Part shown: positions 1 through 12,905 of the stretch, piece by piece
How positions within the stretch are numbered: position 1 is the first letter of the stretch
How the letters are laid out: each line of letters starts with the position of its first letter
Assembly (NCBI RefSeq): GCF_030936135.1
Contig: NC_082618.1
Coordinates: forward strand, 7,413,034-7,477,033
Origin: Gavia stellata
Taxonomy: Eukaryota > Chordata > Aves > Gaviiformes > Gaviidae
DNA length: 64,000 nt
Reading direction: 5' to 3'
Translations under genes and position numbers: made by a program
The notes under the pieces: generated by a model
What the model was told of the DNA's origin: nothing
What the model saw: the letters and a program-made list of their open reading frames with translations, nothing else
Database searches by the model: none

Positions 1-119
1 ATCAAAGTTTCAAGACCTTATTCAGTATCTTACCATAATCGTGGGAGATAAACATGGGTGTACCTATACAATAACCTGGGGGCCGCAAAGATATTTCTAC
101 TGTTTTGTGGAATGACGAT

Positions 120-220
120 AATTATATTTAGCACTCATTCAAGGCTTTTCATCTTCAAAGCACTTTACAAACATTAATTAATCCTCACAACACCCTATGA
201 GGTAGGTAAGTATTATTACA
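120..220 (+). repeat. MIR-like CORE-SINE fragment
   Basis: The stretch reading 'caaagcactttacaaacatt', followed by 'taatcctcacaacacccta' and 'gaggtaggtaagtattatta', matches the conserved central part of MIR/CORE-SINE elements as I know them from amniote genomes. The usual downstream part with the direct 'gaaactgaggcac' motif is not seen, so this is a truncated old copy. The ends are approximate. Confidence 0.6.
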
Positions 221-1065
221 GTAGGTGTGATCAGGTTTGTGTAGGGGACTGTAGAGTGTGCACAAAGCCAGGTAAGGGCAGCAGAAACACATATTCCTGC
301 AATTGCACATTTAAACTCATATTCCTTTCTACATATTTGCACACAAAAACCAAACCTCTCCACATAAATATATATACATACGTGCCCACACAAATGCATA
401 CACTCCTCCAATCTAGTTCTATTTTTATGACTGTGCTGAGGCACTATGTTTTGGGGAAGGAATATTACCTTGAGTATATTGGTCTTGTAGCGTTCTTCTT
501 ACATTTAAATGGTGCAACATGTTTTGACATTCTATGGCGGAGCCACTGTTCCTTTCCATGATGAGAGTTCAGACTGTACAAACATAAGGCAGACACCTAT
601 TTCTGGTAGCTGAATGCTTTCTGATAGTATGGCAAAATCCATGCCAAGAAAGAGTGTTTTAAATAACCACAGGTGGATAATAGGTTTGTAAAACACAGTA
701 ACAGATGGGTATTTTAAATCAAAAGAAAAACAGAGAGGTTGAGAGGAAGCACTCTCTTTCCAGACAGTTAGAGCTCAATACCTGCCCAACTTCTCTGAAG
801 AATTACCAAGAGAACAAGGAAAAAAAACCTGCAGCTTAGTCATATTTGTATTCTTATTAAATGCAGGACTGCCTGAGGCGAACAAGAGCTGATATCATAA
901 TTATTGGCTTGCCTAGCCAGCTGCCTTCTCTCACCTGATGTAAGATCAGATCTTTCCAGCCTTTGGAGACTCTGTACCGCTGAGCCTCCACTCTCTCTGC
1001 AGGGCTGTTTGAATGACCTAATCCTGTCCTGGAGCAGCAGCACGCCGTTTTGCTTCAGTAAAAAG
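221..1065. other. No gene recognised; possible 5' flank of FOXN1
   Basis: This is AT-rich DNA up to about 830, then a somewhat GC-richer block. No open frame here resembles a known exon. SLC13A2, which lies upstream of FOXN1 in mammals, is not visible. The block at 840-1065 ends in a donor-like 'aaaaag|gtaaga' at 1066, which could close a noncoding exon. Confidence 0.4.
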
Positions 1066-1169
1066 GTAAGAGGAAACCTCTGACAACTTCATATAGCTTT
1101 TTAGAATTCAGCCGTGAAAGCCAAACGGAAGGGGGAGCAGAACTCTTTTGCCTTGGCTCATCTATTTAA

Positions 1170-1315
1170 TCTGAAGTCCCTGAGGCTGACTTTGAAGAAC
1201 TTCAAGCTGAGGGAAGGGGAAGGTCAGCACCTACATCCCGTTCCTCGGCAGCTCCTATAGGTATTTATCAGCCGCGAGTGAAGAGTAGCAAGAGAAGGAC
1301 TCAAGAAAACACCAG
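1170..1315 (+). other. FOXN1: Candidate noncoding 5' exon of FOXN1
   Basis: The first coding exon of FOXN1 begins at a splice acceptor (21,242), so at least one 5' untranslated exon must lie upstream. The best-looking donor in the first 1.5 kb is 'caccag|gtaagtt' after 1315, a near-perfect consensus. It ends a locally GC-richer, non-repetitive stretch that is preceded by a TATA-like 'tatttaat' near 1163. A second donor sits after 1065. Mammalian FOXN1 uses alternative noncoding first exons, so two candidates would fit. The start is a guess, and nothing but the splice signal links this segment to the gene. Confidence 0.3.
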
Positions 1316-4300
1316 GTAAGTTAACAGATCCATTGGTCTAGTACTGCGAGAAATGAAGACTGTAGGTGATTTCCCAAAGGAAAAAAAAATAGCCCTTCTT
1401 GTCTCGGGTGTATACCAGATTAATCTAAGCTACTTTCTGTTCCATAGTTACAAAGAAAGCTGGAAATGTTTACCATTACCTGAAAAAAAAAAAAAAGAAT
1501 TAAATAACAGAAAGACAAACCAAGAAAAATATTTCTAAAAAAAAGTAGCAAGTGTCATGTCTCACAGATTCATATCAGATTTATTTCAAACTTTTCCAAT
1601 GATGAATCAAAAAATTGGGAAGTTACATGTTTTGAAATCAAGCTTGCTTTTACTATGACCTCCGTTTTAAATCTGTTACTTTTGCCTTGTGTGTTTTGTA
1701 GTAGTAGATGAATACTTTTTTTAGACTTTCTCCTATACTGAAAGGTGACTGATGTGACATCCAGACAGAAGCAAGGATGTGTTAACTGCAGAAATTACTA
1801 AATTTTAGTACCGCAAATGGAAACTTATTTCTTTATATACACAGGAAGTATATCGCTTTCTTTTCACTTCTTAGTTTCAGACTGTTAGACTTCCAGCAAG
1901 AAAGGAACTGTTTGTGTTACAAACACAATAATTATCAAACCTATAAATAACAACTAGCCATCATTCACTCTTGGCCTTCCTGCAAATTTACTGGACATCA
2001 GATTAAATCTTGGGGACTTAGACCTTATTTTATAAATGTTTCAGTTTGGTTTACCTGAATCATATGTTTCTAAACTTGAATATTGATACGAGCTAGGTTG
2101 AACTGGATGAGTTTTAGGCTGAAAATGTATGTATTTTGTTCATAACTAATTATGAGCCTAGAAGAACAAAAAATATTAAATATCTAGAGTGTATATTTCT
2201 TAAGGAGTAAAGGATTGTGTAGTTTGCTTTCAGCCAGGTGATACCCTGTATTATATATGCAGCCAAGAAAATACGCAACTAAAGCACATTTTTTAACCTA
2301 TGTGCCAGTGAAGGGAGATGAACATGGGTAGAAGTAGTATTAGTGTAAATGAAATAAGGGACTACATCCTGGTAATTTGAGCATCTACAATCGCCTCAAA
2401 TCTTAAAGTATAGTGTGAGAAAGTACTAGCTTGTACATGAGCACAGATACTTCTATAATATCGCCGTGTTCCTAGATATAACTGGAGCCACGTGTTAGTT
2501 ACTGAGATAGGAGTCAGTCAAGTACTCCAGGGAGTAGATGGAAATATCTATATGCCACTGTGATAGGTGTGATATATGAACCTGCCAGGAACACATGAAG
2601 ACACTTGCCATTACTGCAAAACACTGAGCTGAAAGAGGAAAGCATAGAAAGAAGGACATCTACATGAAGCAATGTCTTTCTGATCCATTCCTTGTAATAA
2701 CAGGCTTTTTCTTTTTTAGGAGAATAGCTTGCTGCTCAAATACAGTTTTTGAAGGGGATAATGAGAAAGACACATTAAAAACCCCAGAGAACGCACTATG
2801 TCCTCTTAGAGCATCCATTTTATAAGAAGAGAAATAAAAAGAAAACATAATTGTTTAGGATCCCTGGAAACTAAACATTAACCGCAACAACATTTTAATC
2901 TTTTTGGCCGCAAACTCCAGAAATTTAACACAAGAAGTGGTGTCACGTAGAACTACTTTCAATCATGAAAACACTCCCATAACCTAGTTTCATAGGCTGT
3001 TAAATGACCAAGGACAGGGAGACAGTGATGCAGCCTCCAAAAAATCTGAAACAGAAATTTCCAAGTCCTGCAAAAAATACTGATAATTGATTCACATTAG
3101 AACCAAAAGGAGCCTTTGGTTACAGCCCAGAGTGACCACAGCTAGATCTGAAGCCAGAAGTTCTGCAGTAATACATGCAATACAATTTAAAAGGCATAAA
3201 GTTAAAAAAAAAAAAAAAAACCCAAACCCCAAAACAAAACAAAAACCCCACCATGTATTTAGCCTTTAAAAGGTAGGGATTCAAAGCACTGAAGAGTGTA
3301 TAATGAAGAATTTTTACACATACTACTCTGTCCTGCTTATAAACCAAAAAATTACAGATGCAAAATATTCTAGCAGCTTACGCCTCACTCATGCAGAAAC
3401 TTTGGAAGCTGGCTCTTTCTGACTGTGTCCATTGGAAAGTAAGGAAAAGTGTTGCTTTGGATGTGGCGTAAGTGAAACAGTATTAGGTAGGTCAGTGTCT
3501 ATAAGCTATAGAAATTGTAAATGGAGATAACTTCCAAGCAGATAGGTTTTACTGTTCGTGGCCATGTCCTCTATTGTTACTCAGAAAGCCTGAGCTTTAT
3601 GATTTGGGTCAAACACACCTCTCTGCTCTCCTGCACCTCAAAAATCATTAGCTTGAAATACAAAGAGATTAATTATGGAGATAATGCAGATTAAGTGAGA
3701 GGTACAAATAAAATCCTCCTCTTGTACATCTGCGAGTATGGCCAGTGCCACAGCTTTCCAAGGCAATTCTTCATTTAGGTAAGATTTGAAAGCAAGGTGG
3801 CAGTTCTCAAAAGCTATGCAAGGTTGAAAGAGGCTGGAATACCCTGAGTAGGAGCCCACTAATAAATCCCCACAGAATGGCATCATCCTGTCTGCCTTAG
3901 GAAGCAGAGCTGTGAGGTGCTGCTCTTTCTTCTGAGTCACTATTGAATCAATGCCCTAACATGGTGCTAACGACAGGATGCTGCTTACATTAAGGACTAA
4001 AAGCAAAGTCTTGGCCAATTCTATTTATCAAAGACAGTATGTCACTTTTAATAAGATTAGGGAAATAATTAACTCTTTTGCCACATTTCAAATATAAATT
4101 CAAGTCATGCCCTCATAATCACAGCCAGCTGCTTGCTACTTCCTTAATGGCTCCTCACCCATAGACAAACATCCTGGGTTTTTTGTTGTTTTCTTTTTAA
4201 TCAATTAAGTCCTGTACAACACAGCCCATTTTTTGCACCCCCCTTGTGCGACTAAGTCTCCTGGTCGTACATGAGACACTACCAGTGGTTTCTTCCACAA

Positions 4301-5264
4301 TGCCAAGAAAGCTCAGACCCCTCACTATAATCCAGTATGCCATGCTTGCTAGCTTCTTGCAAACACCTTCTACCCGAGGGGCCTATAGGCCATTATTCTT
4401 CCTTCAAATCATCACTTAAAAGAGCCACGTATTCCAAACAACTGAGGTAGAATATTTTATTCTTTATTTTATTTGGGGTGCGAGACCTTTAGAGTTGTCC
4501 ACAGAACAACATTATATTTGCATTATATAAACAAAATAATAATGCATAAGTTTATTATATGTGTTTTACCTAAATTCCCTAACATTTTCAAATGAAACCT
4601 GCATTCTTTGTGCCCTGTTAAATGTTGCCAAGTATTGAAGGGACCTGCTAAACATGTGGTTAGTAAAGTGATCTCTGTATAGCCTTTACAAATCTCAACA
4701 GTCTCTTTTGAGGCTTAGTAAATATATGTAAAATCATTTTAAGATGTTTGGATGAGACAGGGCTACTGCAATCCAGAGCATTATTATCTTTCTGTTGGTG
4801 AAGTGCTCAGAAATGAATGAAGCATATAGGGTGAGGTTCCATCAGAGTCATGTAATGAAGCTAAACATGCTGTCATTTTAACCCAATTTGTTTCCCTCTG
4901 TACTGCTGCCTCACCAGTTTGTTAGAGCCTCTCAAAGGAGCTCATCTAGTGTCAGCTTACAACTTCCACACCTAGCCCGTACTTTACTCCTGGAATGGGT
5001 AGGTATCCCTGCCCTGCAAACTCTTAACTGCTGGTTCAACAGACCTGCCAGGACAGGTCCCTGCAACATTCCCCTCTGTGGGCAAATGGTAGGATGCCAG
5101 AAATATTAGACAGGAACCTGTTCTCCCAGGAATGTAAGTAATTCATAGAAGGAAATAATTTACTATTTTCCCAGCTGGAATAATTAAACAGCTAGGCACT
5201 GTCCTCCCAAGCTGCAGAAAAGAGAAGCAAACGAGAGGGGAAAAAAAGAGCTGGAATGTCCTTC
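1316..5264. other. No gene seen; AT-rich, low-complexity tracts
   Basis: No exon or clear transposon is recognised here. An A-rich tract at about 3204-3250 (a poly-A run followed by ccaaacccc/aaaacaaaac units) is low-complexity DNA. A 100-residue minus-strand open frame at 3638-3940 has no recognisable domain and is treated as chance. Confidence 0.5.
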
Positions 5265-6440
5265 AATATAAATTCTCTTCCAGACTAAACAACCTTAATT
5301 GTGTAAGTCTTTCCTCATAAGCCACATTTTCTAGGCCCCTGACCATTCTCACTCCTCTCCTATGGACTCCAAATTGGAGTCCATTGTTTCAAAATACAGT
5401 GACGAAAACTGGACACAAACCTGCAGCTAATGCTTAACCAACACCAAGAGGAATTAAGTTCACAAATCTCACAGAATATACTTCTGCAAGCACCTTTATA
5501 CCTGCTAGCATGTCTGCCTTCTTCATTATGGTGCGATGTGGCTGATTTAGGTTCAGCTTGTAACCCATTAAAACCTCAAGATCTTTTTATGCAGAACTGC
5601 TACCTGGTCACTTGTTCTCATTCACTGTCTGCAGCGTTTATTACTCCTGCCTAGATGCTGAACTTAGTTATTATTGAACTGCATTTTACTTTCTCCAGAT
5701 CATTTTCCCTGACTCGTTTTGAATATTAATCCTGACCTCTAAATACATACGCAAATCCTTCCATCTTCATGCTGTCTCCAAATTTGATTAGTGTTCCTCT
5801 CTAGTCTATCATGCAAGTCATTAGCAAAAATACCAAGTAGTATCAGACTCTTTAAGAAATCCACTCAAAATACCCTTTCGTTCTGACAACAAACAGTCAG
5901 TAACTACTCTTAATGCTCTATTCCACCCAGCTTTACCTCCTCTCTACTAGATTTTTATCTAAAATAAAATTTCTTAGTTTGCTTATGAGAACATCACGGG
6001 AGACAGCATAGAAGCCTCACCAATGTCAAGCTGTATTACCCATACATCTTCTCCTCTTCTTGCAAGGCCAGTATACAGGGAAACTACACTGGCATGACAA
6101 TTTCTTATTAGCAAGTTCATAATGGCTTTTACTTTTGCCTTTTTTTCCTTAGTTTGTTGTTTTGGTGGGTTTTTAATTTTGTACTTTTCTGGGAATTAAA
6201 GTTAAATCTGCCAACTGTAATTCCCTCAGACTTTCTAGTTTCAAGACAGGCACTATATTTACCTCCTTTCAGTCTTCTAATATGGCACCCATACTCAGCG
6301 AGTTCTCAGAGACAAAGACCTGCAGCTCTGTAGTTACTTCAGCTGATTCCCTAAATTCACTAGAATTAAATTAATTGGGGCCACTGAACCCGAAGATGTC
6401 AAAAAGCCTCAGCCCTGTCCTCTGGGAGATGAGAACACAC
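5265..6440 (-). mobile_element. Decayed CR1 LINE, reverse transcriptase region
   Basis: Read on the minus strand, this is about 1.2 kb of an old CR1 non-LTR retrotransposon. Read on the plus strand, it follows the familiar antisense order of CR1 ORF2: 'gtctttcctcataagccac', 'actggacacaaacctgcag', 'ttctccagatcattttccct', then 'gagacagcatagaagcctc' and 'caggcactatatttacctcc'. The 'gagacagcatagaagcc' stretch (about 6000-6017) is the complement of the RT block that encodes the L-D-x-x-K-A-F motif, and it is clearly mutated. Stops and indels are scattered throughout, so it makes no protein. Both ends are approximate. Confidence 0.75.
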
Positions 6441-8040
6441 GTATTCTTCAGTGTATGAGATCAGAGGCAAACATTAATATTCCAGAATTTCTCATACTCT
6501 GACTTGGCATTGCCCCGTTAGTTTTCCATTGTGCTTTAAGGTCACTAATTAATGTATGCCCTACTTTTCCACCCAGGAATACATTTGGGATGGGTTTTTC
6601 TTCTTTGAAATGCAGAGTGTCTAGAGAGCACCTGATACACCGTATGGGTTTGGGGACAACTTTGCAATATCTGAGTTCTGTTTTGGTAACATGCAAGAAA
6701 TACTATGGTCTAACATCTTTTATGAGAACCTTTCAAAGCACTGAAAAATTACATACTAGGGCCAACATTTTCAAGATTAGCCATTAATGCAAGGTACTCT
6801 GTTTGGGATAGTCTGCACAGTGTCTTCTGAGGTGTTGAGCAATAATACCACTTATTTAAATCTATGGAAATTTACCATCCATACGTATATATCAGTTCAG
6901 TACACAGCATAAAATACCTGTACTTGTATGGAAAAGCTCCTTGCTTCACAACATTTTCATTCAATGGTTAAGACTCACTAGAAATCTAGTAATGGCCTCC
7001 TAGATGTCTGTCCATTCTCACATGGGTGAGAGTACCCTGCAGCCTAATTTGACATGCATTGGCTAGCAGTAGTTTTCAGCAAACTTAACAGGCAGAAAAC
7101 AAATAGGGCACAGCATAATTCAGTCACACCTGTTCTTTTTTCCTCCCCGACTCTATAAAAATACAACAGGGGACTGTTTTCAACAAGGAAAATAAGCCAG
7201 ATTTATCTATGCATCTGTGTGTGCAGAGTGGCTCAAGAGGACTGCAAAGGGGACTGCAACATTTGACTCTAAGTGATGGTGTTCCTTATTGTTGAAAGCC
7301 TCCACAGAAAAAGTAATTTTTAAAAAGATATTCAACAAAAACAGGAAAAGATCAGGTATACACAAATAGAATATTTTCCCACATATAAAATCACTGTTAG
7401 CTGAAAGATTTGAGAAAGAAAGACAAAGTAAAATTTAAGAGATAATGAAAATGTGGAAACTAGAAATAGGCATATACTGAAACTGAGGTAGGATGTACCA
7501 GGAGTGAACTCCTTGAATTTAACAATCTGGATTATCAAATCTTACCATCATAGAATTCTGAAAAATAAGCGTATGATGGATTTATGATACTTGCTTATGG
7601 TTTTAGACACTGTAAGAATCAAATTTCCACCTTTATTTCGTAACTACCAATGAAAAATATGCATTCTTGACAAAATAAAAAATGCGATTCTTGTATACTC
7701 GCTATTCCAGAAGTACTGAGTCTCTCAAAAAATGTAAGATCTGCCAAGAATCACAATAAGAAAGTGATAACTGGCATTATTTAATTTGGAAAGAGAGAAG
7801 GAAAGGCATACTTTACAGAAAACCAAACAAAGAGTACCCATATGAAGAATTCCTTTGCCCTAGTTTAGCAAGTCAGATTTGATGATGAGCTTATTAGTGA
7901 TGTTAAACGTTCAGTCAAACATGCATCTTTTTTGCAACAGACATAGGCCTTAGGTTTCCCTGACAGAAGAAACTAGCCATGTGCCTTTTATTTTTTAGCT
8001 GGTTTCTTGCTGATATTCTTCCCTCCACTTTAATCTAGCT
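6441..8040. other. No gene or clear repeat seen
   Basis: This is AT-rich sequence. Short open frames on both strands show no domain, no good splice context and no similarity I recognise. Confidence 0.5.
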
Positions 8041-8120
8041 GACCTGGCATTGAGCAGGGAGAGCTGGACTAGATGATTTCTTGAGGTCCCTTCCAGCCTC
8101 AGCTTTCTGGTGACTGTGAA
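8041..8120 (+). mobile_element. CR1 LINE 3' end fragment
   Basis: The string 'gctggactagatgatttctt' followed by 'gaggtcccttccagcctcag' is the highly recognisable 3' untranslated end of CR1 elements (a consensus of the type 'ggactagatgatc...ggtcccttccaacc'). The element runs on the plus strand and is strongly 5'-truncated, as most CR1 copies are. Several mismatches to the family consensus suggest an old insertion. Confidence 0.8.
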
Positions 8121-11100
8121 TCTTTCCAATGGTATTTCTGCTAAATAGATCTTGTTATGAATTAGAAACAATAGCTGGGAAAACCAACCACCTTATAGCT
8201 CTGCTCTACAGGCTCCCAACCACGGAGAAAAATTATCTTCGATGAGATCTGCCATAGAAAGCTACTGTCACCACAAAACAAGTTGACAAAGAAAGTGCAG
8301 TATGAGATTGCTTCCAGTAGCTGACTGGCCTCTTCATCAGCAAAGAATAACTAAAGCTGACAAAAGCTTCTCATATAGAAATTCGTTTCACACAGCCTCA
8401 GATAAAACTAATCCCAAACATAAATCTTCTTCTTGACTATAAAACATATTCCACACTTCATAACTGATAGCTATATAGAAACAACAATATATAACCACAG
8501 TATAAATTTCTGGGTTCAACAGACAAAAATATTAAATCAGAGGGCATAAAAAGGGGAATGCAAAAAAGTCTAAAATAAAACATGTTCATTAATGTCAAGA
8601 CATTACTTCATTAATAAATATCTAAAAAAATCTCCAGGCAACATGGTCTTTGTTCAGGACCCTACTTTGCCTTGCTGACATCTTTTTTGTTCTGTTGACT
8701 CTGTAACACTATGTTCCGTTTTTGCATTACAGTCTATAGTCCCCCGAAATACTATAAATTTAGTCCTATACTTGTTTAGTCAATCTGAAAAAGCTAAAAC
8801 ACTAGAATAAGTGAAAAACTGTATTACACATAGAGGTCTTTAAGAGGAAGTGAAATGTTGAGTTGTTGCTGTTACCGATGTTGATATAGATTTGTGGGGG
8901 GTTTATAAAATATAAGTATATTTTAATATATCAATTCTCTTTCTTCTCCTGAAATTACTATTCTGAGGCCAGGGCTAGCAATAATATAAAACTGTACTTC
9001 TAGTCCCTTAATGAATATTCTTTATCAGCTGTGATTTAAGCGTTGGAAACAAACACCTATAAAAAGTTTAATTTGCATTATTTTTTATGTATAAGAAAAC
9101 AGAAAGGTTTTTGTAATATGTTTAGTTTTACATCTCTTTCTTTAATGTGGTAATCCCCTTTGATCAGTTAATTATGTTTTATGTATCACTGAAATTTAAT
9201 ATTTTAAGAGAAGAAATGAGCATAGTTTCAACCTCTCTATAGCTAGCTGCTCCCAAAAATGTAAGATTCCATTTAAATAAAGGAGTTAATTTTTCATACT
9301 AAGGAGAGAATGGACAAAATCCCTCTTAGAAGCGACATGAGTCTCCCAGCAAGAATCTCTTGTGCTTCATAAGCTGCATGATGATATATGTGTATCAAAG
9401 ACAACATGAGTACAGGGGAAAAATGCAGGACTTATATGATTCCTGTTTAATTTTAGCCTTTTTCTTGTTTCTAATTTTCATCTCTTTTAAGAATTTTCTA
9501 ACAGCATCAAGGATGTGTATATAATTCAATACACTTGATTAAATGATGCTTCCTCAATAAAACAGAGGCTGTTTATTCAGACTGTTTATTGCAAAACTTT
9601 CTGCACACACAATTTTTAGATGTTTGCTGTTTCTGTGAAATTCCTATCCATTATTTCAAGGGTGTTATTACCTCATGTTTTGTGGTGAAAGAAATCTCTA
9701 TTTTCTAAAGTCATTGAGGCCTTCCTATAAGTGAGAGGTGGGAAAGGCTACTCATTGTCTAAGAGAACTGAATTTCTCCCAAAAAAGCTGTGAACTTCAC
9801 ATTTTCTAGTTTTTGTGGTTTATTTAATCCAGCTTTATTTTTTTTTTAAATACTTTGCCATAAGGTGTTTTAATTAACCATAATTTGGGACAGAAAGAAT
9901 TAAAAGTATATTTGTTGTCTCAGTTATCAATACAGTAGACATGCTTACCCTGAAGGGATCAACTCAGTAGATGGACAGACACACAAACAGAATTCGGAAT
10001 TTCTTGAGAAACAGTGGAAAGTAGGTATGCTATTTTGGATACATATATAGCTCTTGAAGGAGATTCTCTATTGCGACAGATATTCATTAAAAAGTCGAAA
10101 TATTTAAGCATGGAAAAGTCTCGTATCATGGTCTCCATTTCTTAGATACTCTATTGATACTGATAGAATACTTTTGAGGTTTAAGCCCTGAAGAGGTGCG
10201 CTTAAGCCCCCAAAGAGGGATATGCATGTCACAAATATGTGCATTTTCTTTTCAGTGGTTTTGTTGAGCACAGGGACCATTAATTACTCAGTACTCCTCT
10301 CCTGTTCAGTCAAATAATGAATATAAAAGCACCTCATGTTTTACAAGGCAGCTGGACCCGGCTGAAAAGTTCATCCTAGAAGAAGAAATCACATTGTATG
10401 ATGAACAAAATTCTGCCAAAATTTTGCATCAAGCATTTAAGTCATGCTGGCTTGAACAATGTGCTTTTAAACAATGAGGAATGAAGAGAACTAGGGAAAG
10501 AAACTTGGCTTTGTTTTGCTTTTCTTTTAGAACAAACAGTTTTCACAAAGCTTAAAGAATTTTCCTGAAAGAGTCAAAATAGCATAAGATGAAGAATTAA
10601 ATAAAATTAACTTAAAAATCAAATACCTGTTCTTGTTACTTTTGCTTTTGACAGTTAGGAAGCAGTGTTTATGAAACAGAAATAGACTCCAGGAATAAAT
10701 TAGGCATTGGGAAAACAGGTGGGTGTAGCAGAGGAGTGAGTACTTGGAAAGTGGGGAGGATAAAGAGGAAGAATAATCATTGGTCACTTTGCAGTGAAGC
10801 AGAGAGAAGGTTAATTGGGTGAATGAACTTTGGTGCAACTTATCTGTCAGATATGGCCATATTTACAGTTTTTAGAGACTCTTATGCTGGTCTCATATCT
10901 CATAACTGTAAATAGGGATGGGTTTAGCTGTGCCTATTCTCTCATAACTTCCCTCATTTTCAGATATTTTCCCCCCAGGAACTTCCTTTGTACTTATATT
11001 AACAGCAGACATTATGTTTTCCAAGGCTTACAAAGAATGAACATAATCTTTCCTGGGAAGTTTAATGCCTTCATGCATGACTTCTTGTTTTGTTCACCGT

Positions 11101-11649
11101 ATTAGATTTGCTTTTCCTTCCCCCTCCCCCCTTCTTTTAGTCTTCCTAATTTCAAGTCACTTGTATCTCATCTTGTTCTCAGCAGTTATTCCTTCCTAAA
11201 GGATTAGCGTATTTGTATGTTACTCATTTTGCAAAACAATGTCAGGCCATATTTTCCCAGAAGGTTCTTTAATCTCCAAACTGTCCCTTATTTATTCTTC
11301 AGTCTGTCTGTCTGTCTGTCTCTTGCTCCTTCTGGTATTCCAAAGCCGATGCTTTAAATTACAAAACTGAGTTCTTAACTTGATGCTGGGGTGTGAATGA
11401 CTTTGTAATTTTGGGGGCAGGGAGGGAAGACCGTGGGGATAATCAGGCATTTGCCTTTTTATTTCTTCACCCTAAAATTTTTTCTCTCTCCTTTTTCCCT
11501 AACTAGAGTGTTTGCTTCTGCAGGTAGGTAGGTATATCTCTCTGGAAATACGTTACATTTTACACTGCAGAGAATTCATGTCATTGAAACGTGAAACATT
11601 CTCTGGTTTTGTGTGTTTAAAATAGTGTGCAATGCAGTGCACGTGATAC
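8121..11649. other. No gene seen; AT-rich spacer or 5' intron
   Basis: Nothing with coding character is recognised. The stretch is dominated by A/T-rich DNA and purine-rich patches, for example around 10,690-10,830, which leave long pyrimidine-strand open frames by composition alone. A short TCTG microsatellite lies near 11,302. Confidence 0.5.
11302..11321 (+). repeat. (TCTG)n microsatellite
   Basis: About four to five perfect tandem copies of the tetranucleotide TCTG are visible in 'gtctgtctgtctgtctgtct'. Confidence 0.9.
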
Positions 11650-12905
11650 TGAAAAACATCCACCCTGGGTGAAACCAAAGGCCCACCTAACCCAGCATCC
11701 TGTTTCCAGCAATGGACCAGACTAAATGCCTGGAGAAAAGCATAGAAACAGCAAACATGGTTTGCAAGTCACAGACCTGTTAAGTTGGAGCTGGTGTCCA
11801 TCTATTTAAAAAGCCACAATGGATTTTCTTTTCCATGAACTTATCCAGCCACCCCTTGAATCCGTACAAATTTTTACATGTACAGACCCTGTGGTAGGGG
11901 CTTGCACAGCTCAGCTACAGACTGTGTAAAGAACCACCTCATTTTGCTAGTTTTGAATCTCCTTCCTACTGGGCTCATTTGATGGTCTGCAGCTGTTTGA
12001 ATTAAAAGGAAACTGCCTTCAATGCCTGTTCACCCTCTCCATGCCACTTGTGATTGAATACATCTCTTTCATTCTTTTACCATCCCCAAGTGGACCAAAG
12101 CCCACTTACTCATTCCTCATACGGAAGCTGGTCCAGACCTTTGATCAGACTTGCGGCCCTCTCCTCAACCTATCCTGTACAACTCTTTCCTTTTCGAGGT
12201 AGGGAGAACCAGAACTGCACACTGTTCAAGATGGCAATGCTCCATGGCTCTATACCATGCAAAAAGGTTTATCTGTTTGTTCTGGTTTTCCCTCACAATT
12301 CTTAACGTTGACTTCACTTTTGTGATTGCTATTATCATTGAGCTGACGTTTTCATGGAACCATCCATCATTACTCTTTCCTGAGTTTTAATGGTCAGCTA
12401 AATGCCTTTTTTTAAATTATTTTATTTTTTTTTTAAAAAAGGAAGTTAGGATTGCTTTTTGGTAAACAATGTTTTTGTGCTTCACTTTAGATTTACCTAT
12501 AAGGTTAAAAGCCCCATCGCCGAACCTGATAATGTCTTTTTGCTATTCCGCCTACCTAATCTTCATCATAACTATTCAGAATAAGAGTATAATCTGCAAA
12601 TTTTGTCATGGTGCTTTTCACCTCTTTTTCCAGGTTGTTTGTGAGTACATTAAGCAACACAAAGTCTCAGCAGACCCCTAAAGATCACCCCCAGCACCGG
12701 TGACCTCCTTCCTTGTGAAAACTGATCATTCACCTTTACCTTTCATTTTCTATCTTTTAACCAAATTTTTATACACGCAAAGACCTTTTCTGTGGATATT
12801 CAGGATTTCAGTGGATATTTAGTTCCCTTAAAACCTTGTGACAAAGGTTCTTGTAAAAAGCTCTTTCTGGTAACCTAAGCAAATTATCAGCCCCATTTCC
12901 ACAGT
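11650..12905 (-). mobile_element. Decayed CR1-like LINE, 3' end and RT region
   Basis: A second long CR1 relic lies on the minus strand. The plus-strand reading shows family landmarks in order: 'ccaaaggcccacctaaccca' and 'gcatcctgtttcc' near 11,680, the 'ccaggttgtttgtgagtaca' block near 12,632, 'catttt ctatcttttaacca' near 12,750, and 'cttgtgacaaaggttcttgt' near 12,834. The last is the complement of an RT stretch reading roughly KAFYKNL. Frameshifts and stops are frequent. It belongs to a different, older CR1 lineage than the copy at 5265-6440. The boundaries are approximate. Confidence 0.6.

Noticed and set aside
3638-3940. 100-codon minus-strand frame, considered as a LINE or host exon
   Set aside because: No transposase, RT or host motif could be seen. 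The ending in a run of hydrophobic residues and the lack of splice signals argue for chance.
10527-10838. 103-codon minus-strand frame
   Set aside because: Same cause: a purine-rich plus strand yields a Ser/Leu/Phe-rich translation without any motif.
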